DNA of 64,000 nt from Myxococcota bacterium (GCA_024278455.1 JAJRTE010000040.1:19281-83280); one strand, 5' to 3'. Numbered from the stretch's first letter, positions 17,216-26,502 are shown. Numbers and translations are program-made. Notes: generated by a model from the sequence alone, not told the origin.

Positions 17216-17587
17216 TCACCGTCCATCCTCCAGCCACGGAAGCGCTCCAGTACGCTCCTCCAGGAATTCCACGAAGGCCTGCTGCAACCGGTGGAACACA
17301 TCCAGCGCCTCGAGACCGGCAGCAGTCAGCGTCGCACCACCACCGCCCTTGCCGCCCACGGCCTTGCTGACGAGCGGGTGCGGCGCCTGGCGGTTCATCG
17401 AATCCACCAGGTCCCAGGCGTGGCGGTAGGACATCGACATCGACCTGGCCGCAGCACTGATGGAACCGTGGTGATGGATGCGCTCGAGGAGGACCATGCG
17501 GCCGTGGCCCAGGAATGTGCCCTCCGGGCCGTCGATCCAGAGTCGTCCCCTGACAGCGTACCGGCATTTCGAGTTTCGGTTGCCCAT
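17216..17587 (-). CDS. modE: ModE-type molybdate-responsive repressor (single HTH domain)
   Basis: The 123-residue protein is the LysR-like N-terminal domain of ModE (FLGHGRMVLLERIHHHGSIS, AAARSMSMSYRHAWDLVDSMN, GGKGGGGATLT). The C-terminal molybdate-binding (TOBE) domains are absent, so ligand sensing is indirect or lost; some short ModE-like proteins work this way. No Shine-Dalgarno precedes the ATG; the predicted transcription start coincides with it, suggesting a leaderless mRNA. It heads the modEABC operon. Confidence 0.88.
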   Translation of the reverse strand: MGNRNSKCRYAVRGRLWIDGPEGTFLGHGRMVLLERIHHHGSISAAARSMSMSYRHAWDLVDSMNRQAPHPLVSKAVGGKGGGGATLTAAGLEALDVFHRLQQAFVEFLEERTGALPWLEDGR

Positions 17588-17590
17588 CGG

Positions 17591-17614
17591 CGTTGTATAT
17601 CATGGGGAATAACG
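17591..17614 (-). promoter_or_regulatory. ModE-box-like operator
   Basis: The sequence has inverted half-sites CGTTGTAT and GAATAACG separated by 8 nt, the same 24-bp geometry as the E. coli ModE site (CGTTATAT-N8-ACATAACG, from memory). It covers the promoter spacer and -10 of modE, so bound repressor would block initiation. Confidence 0.75.
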
Positions 17615-17622
17615 GATGTCAA
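17594..17622 (-). promoter_or_regulatory. Consensus sigma70 promoter of modEABC
   Basis: On the minus strand TTGACA (17622-17617), 17-nt spacer, TATACA (17599-17594). Transcription would start about 7 nt further on, at the A of the modE ATG (17587). Confidence 0.75.
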
Positions 17623-17684
17623 GCAACCCTGCCGGCGACGATTCGGCCGGCAAGGAGGGCCGAATCCCTGCGTCCCCGGTCCTG

Positions 17685-18440
17685 TCACTCGGTGTCACGT
17701 TGTGCGATCACGTGGAGAGCAAGGTTTCGCACTTGCGGGTGGGGGTCGAACGTCGCCGTTTCCAGGAGTGCCTCCACCTGGTCGCCGCTGCACGACAGCA
17801 AGCCTTGAACGAGGTGATAGCGGACGGGCGCCAGGCCGTCTGTTTCGGGATCGTAACCCTGATCATCCGGGTCATCGAGACCCGCATCGATGAAATGGGC
17901 GACCCGGGGCAGGTATTCGTCGCCGCCAATCTCGAGCAGGGCCCTCACGGCGAGCGCCACCAGGATGGCGTTGTTGCGCGCGGCGTAGTCGAAGTAGGTG
18001 CGCCACGGTTCGAGGTCGAAAGCGATGATGCGCAGCAGTTTGGGCAGGGCTCTCGTTTCCTTGAGAGCAGCGACCTGTCTGAGGACCTCTTCCTCGAGGT
18101 CTGCGCCGGCGGGGTAGCGCCCCTGTGGGGTCATGTCGATGTCGTCGAGCACCTCGAGGAGCTTGGTCCGATGGGTTTCGCCGCGCGGTGGTGGGCGCCA
18201 CACTTTTCTGCCGTAGGGATACCCTTCGGTGACGTAGACCGGTCCGATGGGAACATCGATCTTGTTGGGGTTGTGGTGGGGGTGGTTGGCGCAGTAGGTC
18301 CAGTAGGGGTCCGGGATTTCGATGTCCCTGATGAGACATCGGGTAGGTCCTGGTATCTCGTGGTCCGGTGGCCTGTCGCGGCCTTCGTTCGTCTTGTTGA
18401 ACCAGCACGTTCCGCAGCAATCCGATCCTCCGTTCGGCAT
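17685..18440 (-). CDS. Cys-rich N-terminus plus HEAT-like repeat protein
   Basis: 251 residues from ATG 18440 (GGGAGA upstream). The first 60 residues hold MPNGGSDCCGTCWFN, CLIRDIEIPDPYWTYCANHP: five Cys and a His in a compact pattern that looks like a metal-binding or disulfide module. Residues about 110-245 are helical repeats (DEYLPRVAHFIDAGLDD, ALLETATFDPHPQVRNLALH). No signal peptide. I recognise the type as a conserved hypothetical protein but not its function. Confidence 0.8.
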   Translation of the reverse strand: MPNGGSDCCGTCWFNKTNEGRDRPPDHEIPGPTRCLIRDIEIPDPYWTYCANHPHHNPNKIDVPIGPVYVTEGYPYGRKVWRPPPRGETHRTKLLEVLDDIDMTPQGRYPAGADLEEEVLRQVAALKETRALPKLLRIIAFDLEPWRTYFDYAARNNAILVALAVRALLEIGGDEYLPRVAHFIDAGLDDPDDQGYDPETDGLAPVRYHLVQGLLSCSGDQVEALLETATFDPHPQVRNLALHVIAQRDTE

Positions 18441-18682
18441 GGTGCATCGTCTCCCTGTGTCCGTTTGCGTGGCGTCTTCCGCGTGGCGGGCGAACGGCGC
18501 TGATGTTTCCGTGGGGAGTCTGTCCCGCCGCCTCGAGAGTGGTGTGGCGCCCCACGCCCACGCCTACGCATACCGCCAGGCTGGTTCCTGGTCAAGGGTG
18601 GATTGCGGCTTTCGTGGATCAGCCTGAATACGAGCCTCCCCGCGAGGATCGGGAGGACCCGGATTCCCCGGGCCATCCACGA

Positions 18683-18711
18683 TTGACGAATCGGCGGTGA
18701 TTCTCTATCTT
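18683..18711 (+). promoter_or_regulatory. Promoter of the hybrid kinase gene
   Basis: TTGACG (18683-18688), 17-nt spacer, TATCTT (18706-18711). Predicted start near 18718. Confidence 0.55.
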
Positions 18712-18750
18712 GTGCCATCCATTGGTCGATTCCGCGACAGAGAAACAGCC

Positions 18751-20640
18751 ATGACGGACCATCGAGAGGACACCGGTCGCCCCATGCGCATCCTCCTCAT
18801 CGAGCACAACCAGGGCGACGTCGCTTTCATCCGGCACGCGATAGCAGCCGACGTCCAGCACCCGATGCGCCTGGAGGTTACGACCTCCACCCGTGACGCG
18901 CTCGAGGTGCTGCGTGGCACGTCTTTCGACCTTGTGCTTCTCGACCTGGATCTACCGAACGGCCAGGGGGAGGCGTTTCTGGGGGAGTTGCATGCGGCGT
19001 TTCCGGGGACGCCTATCATCGTGCTCGTCGATAGCGACGATCTGTCGGTCGCCGAACGCTGCTTCCAGGCCGGGGCCATGGATGTCCTCGTCAAGGGCAG
19101 GATCGATGCCTTCGTGTCGCGCGCGATATACCACGCCGGGGCTCGAGCGGCTGCCCACAAGACCGTGGAGGGGTCCTATCGCAACATCCGGCGCATGGTG
19201 GCGGACAGTCACGATCCCATCCTGGTCCTGGACCTGGAGAGTCGGGTCAGGTTCGCCAACGAGGCTGCGGCGAGATTGTTCAGCGGGCGTGCGGTCGAAG
19301 GTCAACTCTTTGGCTTCCCCCTTGCCGATGACGGGAGTGGCCACGAGATCGATGTACCCCGGCCCGACGGTACGGTGGCGGTCGCCGAGATACGAAGCAA
19401 CGACACGGTCTGGCACGGAGCCCCGGCCCGCGTCGTCTCGTTTCGTGACATCACGGAACGGAAGCGGATGGAGGCGGAACGGGAGCGACTGGAAAGCGTG
19501 TTGCGGCAGTCCCAGAAGTTGGAAGCCATCGGGACGCTCGCGGGCGGCGTGGCCCATGATTTCAACAATCTTCTCACCACGATTCTTGGCCACGCGGAGC
19601 TTGCCTTGTCGGCCGTCGATCCGGGGGACCCGCTGTGCGAGTATCTGGAGGAGATCAAGAAGGCTGCCGGAAAGGGCGCCAACCTTACGCGGCAGCTCCT
19701 GTCGTTCAGCCGCAAGGAAACCCGGGCGCCACGGCCGCTGGACTTGAACGACACCGTGGACAAGATGGAGAAGATGCTCCGGCCGCTCATCCGGGAGGAT
19801 ATCGACGTCGTTTCGATCCGCGAGTCCAACCTGTGGAAGGTGCACATGGACTCGAGCCAGGTCGACCAGGTCATCATGAACCTGGTGGTCAACGCCCGGG
19901 ATGCCATGCCGGACGGCGGGACGTTGACCATCGAAACGGCCAACACGGAGTTGGACCGGGCCTACTTTGCCGGGCGAGGGCTGGACACACCCTCGGGGGA
20001 GTACGTGATGTTGAGCGTGAGCGACACGGGGGTGGGCATGGACGAGGCGACCCGCTCCCGGATGTTCGACCCGTTCTTCACCACGAAGACGCGGGAGACG
20101 GGCACCGGCCTTGGGCTTGCCACGGTCTACGGCATCGTGAAACAGAACCGGGGCTACGTCTGGTCATACTCCGAGCCGGGGCACGGCACGACGGTGAAGG
20201 TCTACTTCCCGAGGGCCGGTGTCGCATCATCGCCCGACCAGGCGTCGGGCACGGCCACGGAAACCATGGGGGGCGAGGAGACGATTCTCGTCGTCGAGGA
20301 CAACGATGCGGTGCGGAGACTGACCTGCACTGCGCTCCGCCGTTTCGGTTATCGAGTGCTCGAGGCGCCTTCGGGCAAGGTGGCGCTCGAGATTGGTCAG
20401 GCCTGCAAGGAGACGATTCACCTTTTGCTGACAGACGTGGTCATGCCCGGCATGAGCGGCAAGGCGCTTTCGGATGCGCTGCAGGCGCGATGTCCGGGCC
20501 TGGTGACGCTCTACATGTCTGGGTACACCAACAACGTGATCGTGAAAAAGGGGGTCCTCTCTCGCGACGTGCACTATCTCCAGAAGCCTTTTTCCCCTTC
20601 CGCGCTGGCCCGAAAGGTGCGTGAGATTCTTGACCAGTAG
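18751..20640 (+). CDS. Hybrid sensor histidine kinase (REC-PAS-HisKA-HATPase-REC)
   Basis: 629 residues from ATG 18751. Order: receiver domain (about 12-130; phosphorylatable Asp in VLLDLDLPNG), PAS domain (about 150-240; DPILVLDLESRVRFANEAAA), HisKA with GGVAHDFNNLLTTILGH (phospho-His), HATPase_c with N-box VVNARDAM, G1 DTGVGMD and G2 GTGLGLATVYGIV, then a second receiver (LLLTDVVMPGMSG). No membrane segment, so a soluble sensor. The lysine in LVKGRID suggests a functional first receiver. Monocistronic with its own promoter; ends in TAG after ILDQ, the natural end of a receiver. Confidence 0.93.
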   Translation: MTDHREDTGRPMRILLIEHNQGDVAFIRHAIAADVQHPMRLEVTTSTRDALEVLRGTSFDLVLLDLDLPNGQGEAFLGELHAAFPGTPIIVLVDSDDLSVAERCFQAGAMDVLVKGRIDAFVSRAIYHAGARAAAHKTVEGSYRNIRRMVADSHDPILVLDLESRVRFANEAAARLFSGRAVEGQLFGFPLADDGSGHEIDVPRPDGTVAVAEIRSNDTVWHGAPARVVSFRDITERKRMEAERERLESVLRQSQKLEAIGTLAGGVAHDFNNLLTTILGHAELALSAVDPGDPLCEYLEEIKKAAGKGANLTRQLLSFSRKETRAPRPLDLNDTVDKMEKMLRPLIREDIDVVSIRESNLWKVHMDSSQVDQVIMNLVVNARDAMPDGGTLTIETANTELDRAYFAGRGLDTPSGEYVMLSVSDTGVGMDEATRSRMFDPFFTTKTRETGTGLGLATVYGIVKQNRGYVWSYSEPGHGTTVKVYFPRAGVASSPDQASGTATETMGGEETILVVEDNDAVRRLTCTALRRFGYRVLEAPSGKVALEIGQACKETIHLLLTDVVMPGMSGKALSDALQARCPGLVTLYMSGYTNNVIVKKGVLSRDVHYLQKPFSPSALARKVREILDQ

Positions 20641-20686
20641 GTGAGCGCCCCGTGGCAAGGTTCGGCCCCGGGGAGTGGTGGCAGGG

Positions 20687-21493
20687 TCAGCCGCCGATGT
20701 CTCGAGGGGGGCCGAGTGTCAAGTAGGCGACGGCCGCGGCCACGGGCTTGGGGAGGATGCGTGTCATCCAGCCGTTCAGAGCGTTGATGCGGCCGGGGAC
20801 GATCATGGCCTTGCCCTTGAGCATGGCTGCCACGGCGGCCCTTGCGACCTCCCGGCTGTTCATGGCGAGCATGCGTTCGAAGGCGGTGAGTTCCTCGTGC
20901 CCGGCCACCTGCTGGAACTCGGTGATCGTGATACCAGGACACAGGACGGTGCAGGTCACCTGGGATTTGCGTAGTTCGTGGTTGAGGGCGACGCCGAAAT
21001 CCAGAACGTAGGCCTTGGCCGCGGCATAGGACGCAAAGCCCGGGACGGGTTGAAACGCCCCGATGGAACTGACTTGCAGCACGTGGCCGCGGTCTCGCTC
21101 CACCATCTTCCGAGCATACAGGTGGGTGAGGTGGGTCAGGTTGGTCACCAGGAGTTGCAGCATGTCCCCGGTGCGGTCCCAGGGGATGTCGAGGAAGAAG
21201 CCGTGCACTCCGTACCCGGCGTTGTTTACCAGGATGTCCACGGCGATGCCCCGGCTTGTGGTCTTCTCGTACAAGGTTGCCGGTGCCCCGGGTTGGGCCA
21301 GGTCCAGCGGTATCACGACGGCCTCCACGCCGAACCTCTCGGAGACCGTCTTGGCGAGTGCATCGAGCCGGTCCGTGCGGCGTGCGGTCAGCACGAGGTC
21401 GCACCCCAGTTCGCCCAGTATCTCGGCGATATCCTTGCCGATACCGCTCGACGCCCCTGTGACGAGCGCCCATTGTCCCTGCAGTCTTCTCAT
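20687..21493 (-). CDS. Short-chain dehydrogenase/reductase
   Basis: ATG 21493 is preceded by AGGAGG. The 268-residue classical SDR has TGASSGIG (NAD(P) binding), NNAGYGVHG, catalytic Ser in VSSIGAFQ, and SYAAAKAYV with the Tyr-x3-Lys pair. Arg-Arg after the first strand (LTARRTDRLDAL) suggests NADP(H). The C-terminal helix (MTRILPKPVAAAVAYL) may touch the membrane as in many lipid-modifying SDRs. Substrate unknown. Confidence 0.92.
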   Translation of the reverse strand: MRRLQGQWALVTGASSGIGKDIAEILGELGCDLVLTARRTDRLDALAKTVSERFGVEAVVIPLDLAQPGAPATLYEKTTSRGIAVDILVNNAGYGVHGFFLDIPWDRTGDMLQLLVTNLTHLTHLYARKMVERDRGHVLQVSSIGAFQPVPGFASYAAAKAYVLDFGVALNHELRKSQVTCTVLCPGITITEFQQVAGHEELTAFERMLAMNSREVARAAVAAMLKGKAMIVPGRINALNGWMTRILPKPVAAAVAYLTLGPPRDIGG

Positions 21494-21664
21494 ACCTTTT
21501 TCCTCCTCGATGACGGATGGCGCCAGGTTCGTTTTCGCGGCAAAGGCGCCGGGGGGGTCGCATGCGAGCGGCCGGCGGAGAGCCGGGCAGCACATCGCCG
21601 GCCATTGTAGCGCGATCTCCCGTGCCGGCACGACGAAAAACGGCGGGTGTCCGTGCCGGGGGGG

Positions 21665-24106
21665 CTATCGGCGCCGCGGGCGAAGGCGTGCCAACGCCAG
21701 CGCGCCGGCCCAGAGGACGCCGGCCCACCAGGCTTTTCCCCGTCCTGAAGAGGTGTCGCGCATCGCTCGAGCCGGTGTCGCGGCGCAACCGCCGCACCCT
21801 TCGCTCGAGCATCCTTGGTCGGCCTCGCCGGAACAATCCTGGTCCACGCCGTCGCCACACAGGTCGGCCGCACCGGGGTAGACGTCGTCGAAGCGGTCGT
21901 CGCAGTCGCCCTCGGCAACGGTGAAGCCATCCCCATCGGCGTCCGCCGGGGGTGTTGACGAATCCGCAGGCGCGGGGGTCGGTTCTTCTTGGCCGGGGTC
22001 CACCACGCCGTCGCAGTCGTTGTCCATGCCGTCCAGGAGTTCGGGCGCGCCGGGAAACACATCCGGATCGGTGTCATCGCAATCGAGTCCGCCGGTCTCC
22101 AGGGAACCCCATCCGTCGCCGTCGGCGTCCTCGGCGCATGCAGGGTTGGGTTCTCCGGGGCTGCCCCGGTCCGAGTCGTCTGCCCACGGGCTCGGTGCAG
22201 GGCACCAGCAGGAGGACGGCTCACTCTTCGAGGCAGCGCAGCCGGGGTCGCGTTGAAGGGCAGCGCCGGCGTACACCGGGACCCCGGCCTCCTCCCCGTA
22301 GGCCACCTCGTCGATAACCGATGACTGTTGGAACAAGGTCAGCGTATCGCCCGTATTGTCGAGGGCGAATGTTGCGAGCAAGTAGTCGATGAGCACGCCA
22401 CCGTTGCTCGATGTGTCCGGGTTCGGTCCGAGCGTGAGGAGACCGCCGGGGGGGATGCGCGTGGTGCCGTTCGCCGGGTCGAGGGTCTGTCGCTGTCCCG
22501 TGGCGCTGACCAGGGACCAACCGTCCAGGTGAATGGGACTCGAGGACAGGTTGAGCAGTTCGATGAACTCCCCTTGGCGGTCGGGCACCGCGCCGGGATC
22601 CGGCATGAACTCGTTGAAACGCACATCTCCGGGCTGCACGAACGGTTCGTCGATCAGAATGTCGCAGTCGTCGTCGATCTCGTTGGCCTGTTCCTCGATG
22701 GTAGAAGCGCGTGCCGGGTCGGTGTCGTCGCAATCTCCGCCACCCGCCTCTTCGGCCGGGTCCCCGTCTCCGTCCAGGTCGTCGAGATCCTCGCCGTCGC
22801 AATCCTGATCTACCCCGTCGTAGGGAATCTCTTCCGCGCCGGGGTGGATGGCCGGCGCCGTGTCGTTGCAGTCGCCCTCCTGCCGGCTGAAGCCATCTCC
22901 GTCGTCGTCGAAGTCGTCGGTGCCTTCGTCGATCGTTCCGTCGCAATCGTTGTCGATACCATCCCCTTCCGGGCGCCCGTCGCCGTCGGTGTCGGCACCT
23001 TCCGGAGCACCGGGGTGGACGGACCACAGCGTGTCGTCGCAGTCACCATCCTGCTCCGAGTAGCCATCGAGATCGTCGTCGAAGCATTCGGTGTCGTTGT
23101 CGATTCTGCCGTCGCAATCCTCGTCGATCCTGTTGCATTGTTCGGTCGCACCGGGATAGATCGTCGGGTCACCATCGTCGCAGTCCCCGTCGAGTCCCGC
23201 CCAACCGTCCCGATCCCAGTCCCGCACCAGCTCCCAGTCCGCGGCAACCTGCTCCGGGGACGTGCCGAGCAGGTAGACGAACGTGAAGGTCTGTGCATAG
23301 CCCGGCGCGATGTCCGCGACGGGAACCACGACCTCGAGGTCCCAGTCTTCCACCCGCCCCTCCGGATCGATGGGATCGAACGAGGCGTCGGCGCAGCGGT
23401 AGCAGAACCCTGCCTGGGCGACCGCGTTGGGCACCCCGGCCCCGATGCTGGATCCCGTCGTCGGGCCCGAAGAAATGGCCACCTCCCCGAAGACCGACTC
23501 GTGGACCATGTCGGCCGTTTCGCCTTGCCCGTAGTTGTCCAGGTCCGGGTCCGGATTGGCGGCACGGAAGTAGGTCACGCCGATCAGCGGGTCGGTCCCG
23601 GTGTTGGTGAGGACGATCTCCATGCGCAGCACCGTGCCATCCTTGCGTATTCGAGCCGTCTGCTCGTATTCGAGCGGTCCTTCGGCCAGCGTGCACCGGA
23701 CGATCACCTCGTCTTCGCCGGTAGCCTCTTCCAGGGTCCCGTGATGCTCGACCGACCCCGGAAGGCCGGTGTTGGCCAGTGTGTAGGCCTGTTCGCCGGC
23801 CGAAAAGGTCAGGACGAACCGATCGAAGGCCCGTTCGGCGAGAAGCATGCGGGTGACCGGCAGGTAGGACGCGCCGTCCGGGTCGAAGTCGAGTGCGGTT
23901 TGGCCATTCGACAGGGTGCAACCATCGTTGAATGCGCCCGTGAGGAAATCGGTGGTGAACGTCGTGCTGCCGCTTGTCCGGGCATCGAGCGGCTCCGGTC
24001 CCGGAGTCGCCTCGAGCGGTGGAGCCGAGTCGAGCCTGGAAGCCTGAGAGGCGACCAGGATGACTCCGGGGAGCCACAGCCACAGGGGGGGCAGTCCAGG
24101 TTTCAT
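21665..24106 (-). CDS. Secreted MopE-repeat/lamin-tail protein with MYXO-CTERM-like end
   Basis: 813 residues. A signal peptide (LWLWLPGVILVASQAS) leads into a 300-residue beta-rich N-terminal domain. Five MopE-type metal-binding repeats follow (for example DGDCDDGDPTIYPGATEQCN and DEDCDGRIDND), then a lamin-tail-like domain (VRFNEFMPDPG, FIELLNLSSSPIHLDGWSL), then two more Asp/Cys repeats. The C-terminus has CSSEGCGGC, a hydrophobic stretch (AWWAGVLWAGALALA) and RLRPRRR: Cys-Gly cluster, membrane helix and Arg cluster, like MYXO-CTERM sorting signals. Probably surface-anchored and calcium-binding. Confidence 0.88.
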   Translation of the reverse strand: MKPGLPPLWLWLPGVILVASQASRLDSAPPLEATPGPEPLDARTSGSTTFTTDFLTGAFNDGCTLSNGQTALDFDPDGASYLPVTRMLLAERAFDRFVLTFSAGEQAYTLANTGLPGSVEHHGTLEEATGEDEVIVRCTLAEGPLEYEQTARIRKDGTVLRMEIVLTNTGTDPLIGVTYFRAANPDPDLDNYGQGETADMVHESVFGEVAISSGPTTGSSIGAGVPNAVAQAGFCYRCADASFDPIDPEGRVEDWDLEVVVPVADIAPGYAQTFTFVYLLGTSPEQVAADWELVRDWDRDGWAGLDGDCDDGDPTIYPGATEQCNRIDEDCDGRIDNDTECFDDDLDGYSEQDGDCDDTLWSVHPGAPEGADTDGDGRPEGDGIDNDCDGTIDEGTDDFDDDGDGFSRQEGDCNDTAPAIHPGAEEIPYDGVDQDCDGEDLDDLDGDGDPAEEAGGGDCDDTDPARASTIEEQANEIDDDCDILIDEPFVQPGDVRFNEFMPDPGAVPDRQGEFIELLNLSSSPIHLDGWSLVSATGQRQTLDPANGTTRIPPGGLLTLGPNPDTSSNGGVLIDYLLATFALDNTGDTLTLFQQSSVIDEVAYGEEAGVPVYAGAALQRDPGCAASKSEPSSCWCPAPSPWADDSDRGSPGEPNPACAEDADGDGWGSLETGGLDCDDTDPDVFPGAPELLDGMDNDCDGVVDPGQEEPTPAPADSSTPPADADGDGFTVAEGDCDDRFDDVYPGAADLCGDGVDQDCSGEADQGCSSEGCGGCAATPARAMRDTSSGRGKAWWAGVLWAGALALARLRPRRR

Positions 24107-24576
24107 TCGACATCAACCTCCGGCTGGATACCGTCGCGCGAGGCCGCCCGGCTCCGGCCCTCGACCCCGCGTGACCGGCGAGCGACGTCATTGGTAGACT
24201 ATCCGGCATCTCGGGCAGGCGCAACTGCGACCATGCTGGGGCCGGGGCGTATTGACCGGGCGACGTGGATGGGGCGATTCAGTACGATTCGTGGGGGTGC
24301 GATCCACCGGTGGGGGCGGGTGACGTGGATGGGACGACAAGTGCCGATTTCACGGAATCGTTTGGATATGCAGTCATTGTGGGGGCGACCGGCCGGTCGC
24401 TACGAACAGGTCATCCGCGACGACGAATCCCTGGACCGCATTCGGAAACAGATCATCAACAACCCGTCGCAATGGGCGTTCGATCGCGGCGATTCTCGCC
24501 GTTGGGATGGGGCGGTGTGGTAGAATCCGTTCCGGAGAATCGTCGGCGACGAATCGAACCATTCGTAGGGGCTATC
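24107..24576. other. Intergenic region with a candidate promoter
   Basis: No gene seen. A near-repeat GACGTGGATGGGGCGA / GACGTGGATGGGACGA occurs at about 24263 and 24321. An extended -10 (TGGTAGAAT, 24518-24526) 50 nt before the HEAT gene may be its promoter; no good -35 accompanies it. Confidence 0.4.
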
Positions 24577-25404
24577 ATGACCCGGCCTTCCACGCGCGTG
24601 TTGCTGGATCGAGCCGAACGGCTTGCCGAGAAGCGACGGCCGAGACTCGAGGAGGTTCTTCCCTTGACCGAGCATCCGGACCCGGCAGTCCGGGCCGCCC
24701 ATGTCCGGCTCCTGTGGGCCGTGCCGTGCGATGCCACGTTCTCGAGGCTCATGGCGCTCTTGCGAAACGAGACCCATCCCGGCGTACTGGCTGCTACCGC
24801 CCATGCTCTCGGGCGTTACATCTGGTCAGGCATGCAAATCGACCCGTTCCTGGACGAGGAGTTCGGATTCGCGGAGAACGTCACGATCGAGCAGGTCGAG
24901 GAGGCGCGGCGCTGTCTTCACGTCCTTTGTGACGCCGAGCAGCTTCCATCCCGGACCAGGTTCGAGGCACTGCGCGCCCTTGCCCACGACCCGGATGACA
25001 GGACGGTGGCTCGGATCGACGAGCTGGCCCGGACCGGCCGCCTCGAGGACCTGCTCGAGGCTGTCGCGTGCATGGGGCGTTCGGGGCTTCCCCGCTGGCA
25101 CCAGGTGATCATGGCGCTGCTCGAGGAGACCGGGGAAGCCGACGTGCTCAGGGCTGCCCTGGATGCCGCTGGAGAAGCCTGCATCGAGGCTGCGGAACCC
25201 CGGATCGTCCAGTTGACGCGGCACCCGGACCGGGAGGTCGTCCTGGCCGCCGTGTGGGCGCTCCGCAACGTGGTTGTCACCGAAGCCGGAAGGCAGCGGC
25301 TCCTCGAACTGCTCGATGCCCCGGACCTCGAGGTGGCCGAGAGGGCCAGGGCGGCCCTGGTCGAACTGGACGCGCTCGACGACGAAGACATGGCAGGCCC
25401 GTGA
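24577..25404 (+). CDS. HEAT-repeat protein
   Basis: 275 residues from ATG 24577; TAGGGGC lies upstream. Repeated helical pairs are visible throughout (HPDPAVRAAHVRLLWAVP, THPGVLAATAHALGRYI, HPDREVVLAAVWALRN, APDLEVAERARAALVELD). No catalytic motif, signal or membrane segment. Likely a scaffold or regulatory protein with unknown partner. Confidence 0.75.
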   Translation: MTRPSTRVLLDRAERLAEKRRPRLEEVLPLTEHPDPAVRAAHVRLLWAVPCDATFSRLMALLRNETHPGVLAATAHALGRYIWSGMQIDPFLDEEFGFAENVTIEQVEEARRCLHVLCDAEQLPSRTRFEALRALAHDPDDRTVARIDELARTGRLEDLLEAVACMGRSGLPRWHQVIMALLEETGEADVLRAALDAAGEACIEAAEPRIVQLTRHPDREVVLAAVWALRNVVVTEAGRQRLLELLDAPDLEVAERARAALVELDALDDEDMAGP

Positions 25405-25419
25405 GGCCCACCGTTTTCC

Positions 25420-25447
25420 TTGCGGCCGCGCCGTGAACCGGTATAAT
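25420..25447 (+). promoter_or_regulatory. Promoter of the small hypothetical gene
   Basis: TTGCGG (25420-25425), 16-nt spacer, perfect TATAAT (25442-25447). Start predicted near 25454, leaving a 27-nt leader that holds GAGGAGG. Confidence 0.65.
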
Positions 25448-25480
25448 CTGTCTTCCTGCTCGAGGAGGATCGAAACGGCG

Positions 25481-25768
25481 GTGCGCAGCATGACCAGGCG
25501 GCAGTTCGACAACTTCGACGATTTTTCCCGGGCCATCCGGGACGCGCGTATCACGCACCTGGTCGAACGTGTCGTCCGTGAGATTCGGCCCAGGGCGGGC
25601 GAGGGAACAGCGGTCATCGTCGATCACGCCCACTTCGCGGAGTTCCTGGCGTACCGTGACGGGGTCGTATTGACCTGCGTGGTGGATGGCGGCGCGCGCG
25701 CGGACCATGAACAGAGGCTGACGGAGATGGGTGTCCAGGTCAAGAAGGTGTCGGGAAACATCACCTGA
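25481..25768 (+). CDS. Small conserved-looking hypothetical protein
   Basis: 95 residues. GTG 25481 is chosen because GAGGAGG ends about 10 nt upstream; ATG 25490 is the alternative. The protein is acidic/basic alternating with RQFDNFDDFSRAIRDARITHLV and AYRDGVVLTCVVDGGARADH. No family recognised. A consensus promoter and ribosome site make it a real gene. It is 47 bp before the CpXC gene and may be co-transcribed. Confidence 0.7.
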   Translation: MRSMTRRQFDNFDDFSRAIRDARITHLVERVVREIRPRAGEGTAVIVDHAHFAEFLAYRDGVVLTCVVDGGARADHEQRLTEMGVQVKKVSGNIT

Positions 25769-25815
25769 GCCTTCCTGGCGGTCAGAAGGGCATCCGTTCA
25801 GCGCAGAGGGGTGCT

Positions 25816-26502
25816 GTGAGTCCTGGCACGAGATTCGAGACTGTAGGCGTGACGTGTCCGTGGAACCACGCCTGCCAGATCCAGGTGCCGGTCCAGCTCG
25901 CCGTGTTCGAAGACCCGGACCCGCGAGACACCATTCTGAGCGATCGGTTCAACCGGTACACCTGTCCCACCTGCAATCGCGATTTCGAACTGGACCAGGC
26001 GTTGACCTACGTGGACTACGTGCGTGCCCATGCCATACGCATGCAGCGGGCCACCGACTCGGCGGCGTGGCAGCGATGGGAGAAGGTCGCGCCTTCGATC
26101 TTCAAGGAGCTGCGGGACAACGCGCGGGCCGAGCGTGTTCGCCCGCCTTCGCTGTTTCGTCTCGTGTTCGGACGGTGGCAGCTTCGCGAAAAGCTCCTCG
26201 AGTGGGAAGCGGGGCTGGATGATAGGCTGATCGAGGTCCTCAAGGTCGAGCACCTCAAGGGCACGGACCCGTCCCTGGAGGAGCGTGGTCTGTCCCACCT
26301 GGCGCTGCTCGAGCTGGATCTCGAGGCCTGGGAACTGAGATTCTGGGCCGACGCGCTGCCTCCCACCGGCAATGGCGAGCTGGTCACGATCAGCCTGCAC
26401 CAGTACGAGGTCATCACGGGCCTGACCCAATCCTACGCCCATGACTATCCTGATCTGTTTCGCGGGCCCTACGTGAGCGCCTTGAGATACGCTGGCCTGT
26501 GA
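25816..26502 (+). CDS. CpXC-domain protein
   Basis: 228 residues from GTG 25816 (AGAGGGG upstream). The N-terminal 65 residues fit a CpXC domain: VTCPWNHACQIQVPVQLAVF ... RDTILSDRFNRYTCPTCNRD, with two Cys-pair knuckles for zinc (first pair altered to C-x5-C). The rest is helical and unknown. Cytoplasmic; function unknown. Confidence 0.7.
   Translation: MSPGTRFETVGVTCPWNHACQIQVPVQLAVFEDPDPRDTILSDRFNRYTCPTCNRDFELDQALTYVDYVRAHAIRMQRATDSAAWQRWEKVAPSIFKELRDNARAERVRPPSLFRLVFGRWQLREKLLEWEAGLDDRLIEVLKVEHLKGTDPSLEERGLSHLALLELDLEAWELRFWADALPPTGNGELVTISLHQYEVITGLTQSYAHDYPDLFRGPYVSALRYAGL

Noticed and set aside
16392..17603. 403-codon frame extending modA upstream over modE
   Set aside because: The extra N-terminus is another frame of modE; the signal sequence and ModA homology begin at 17132.
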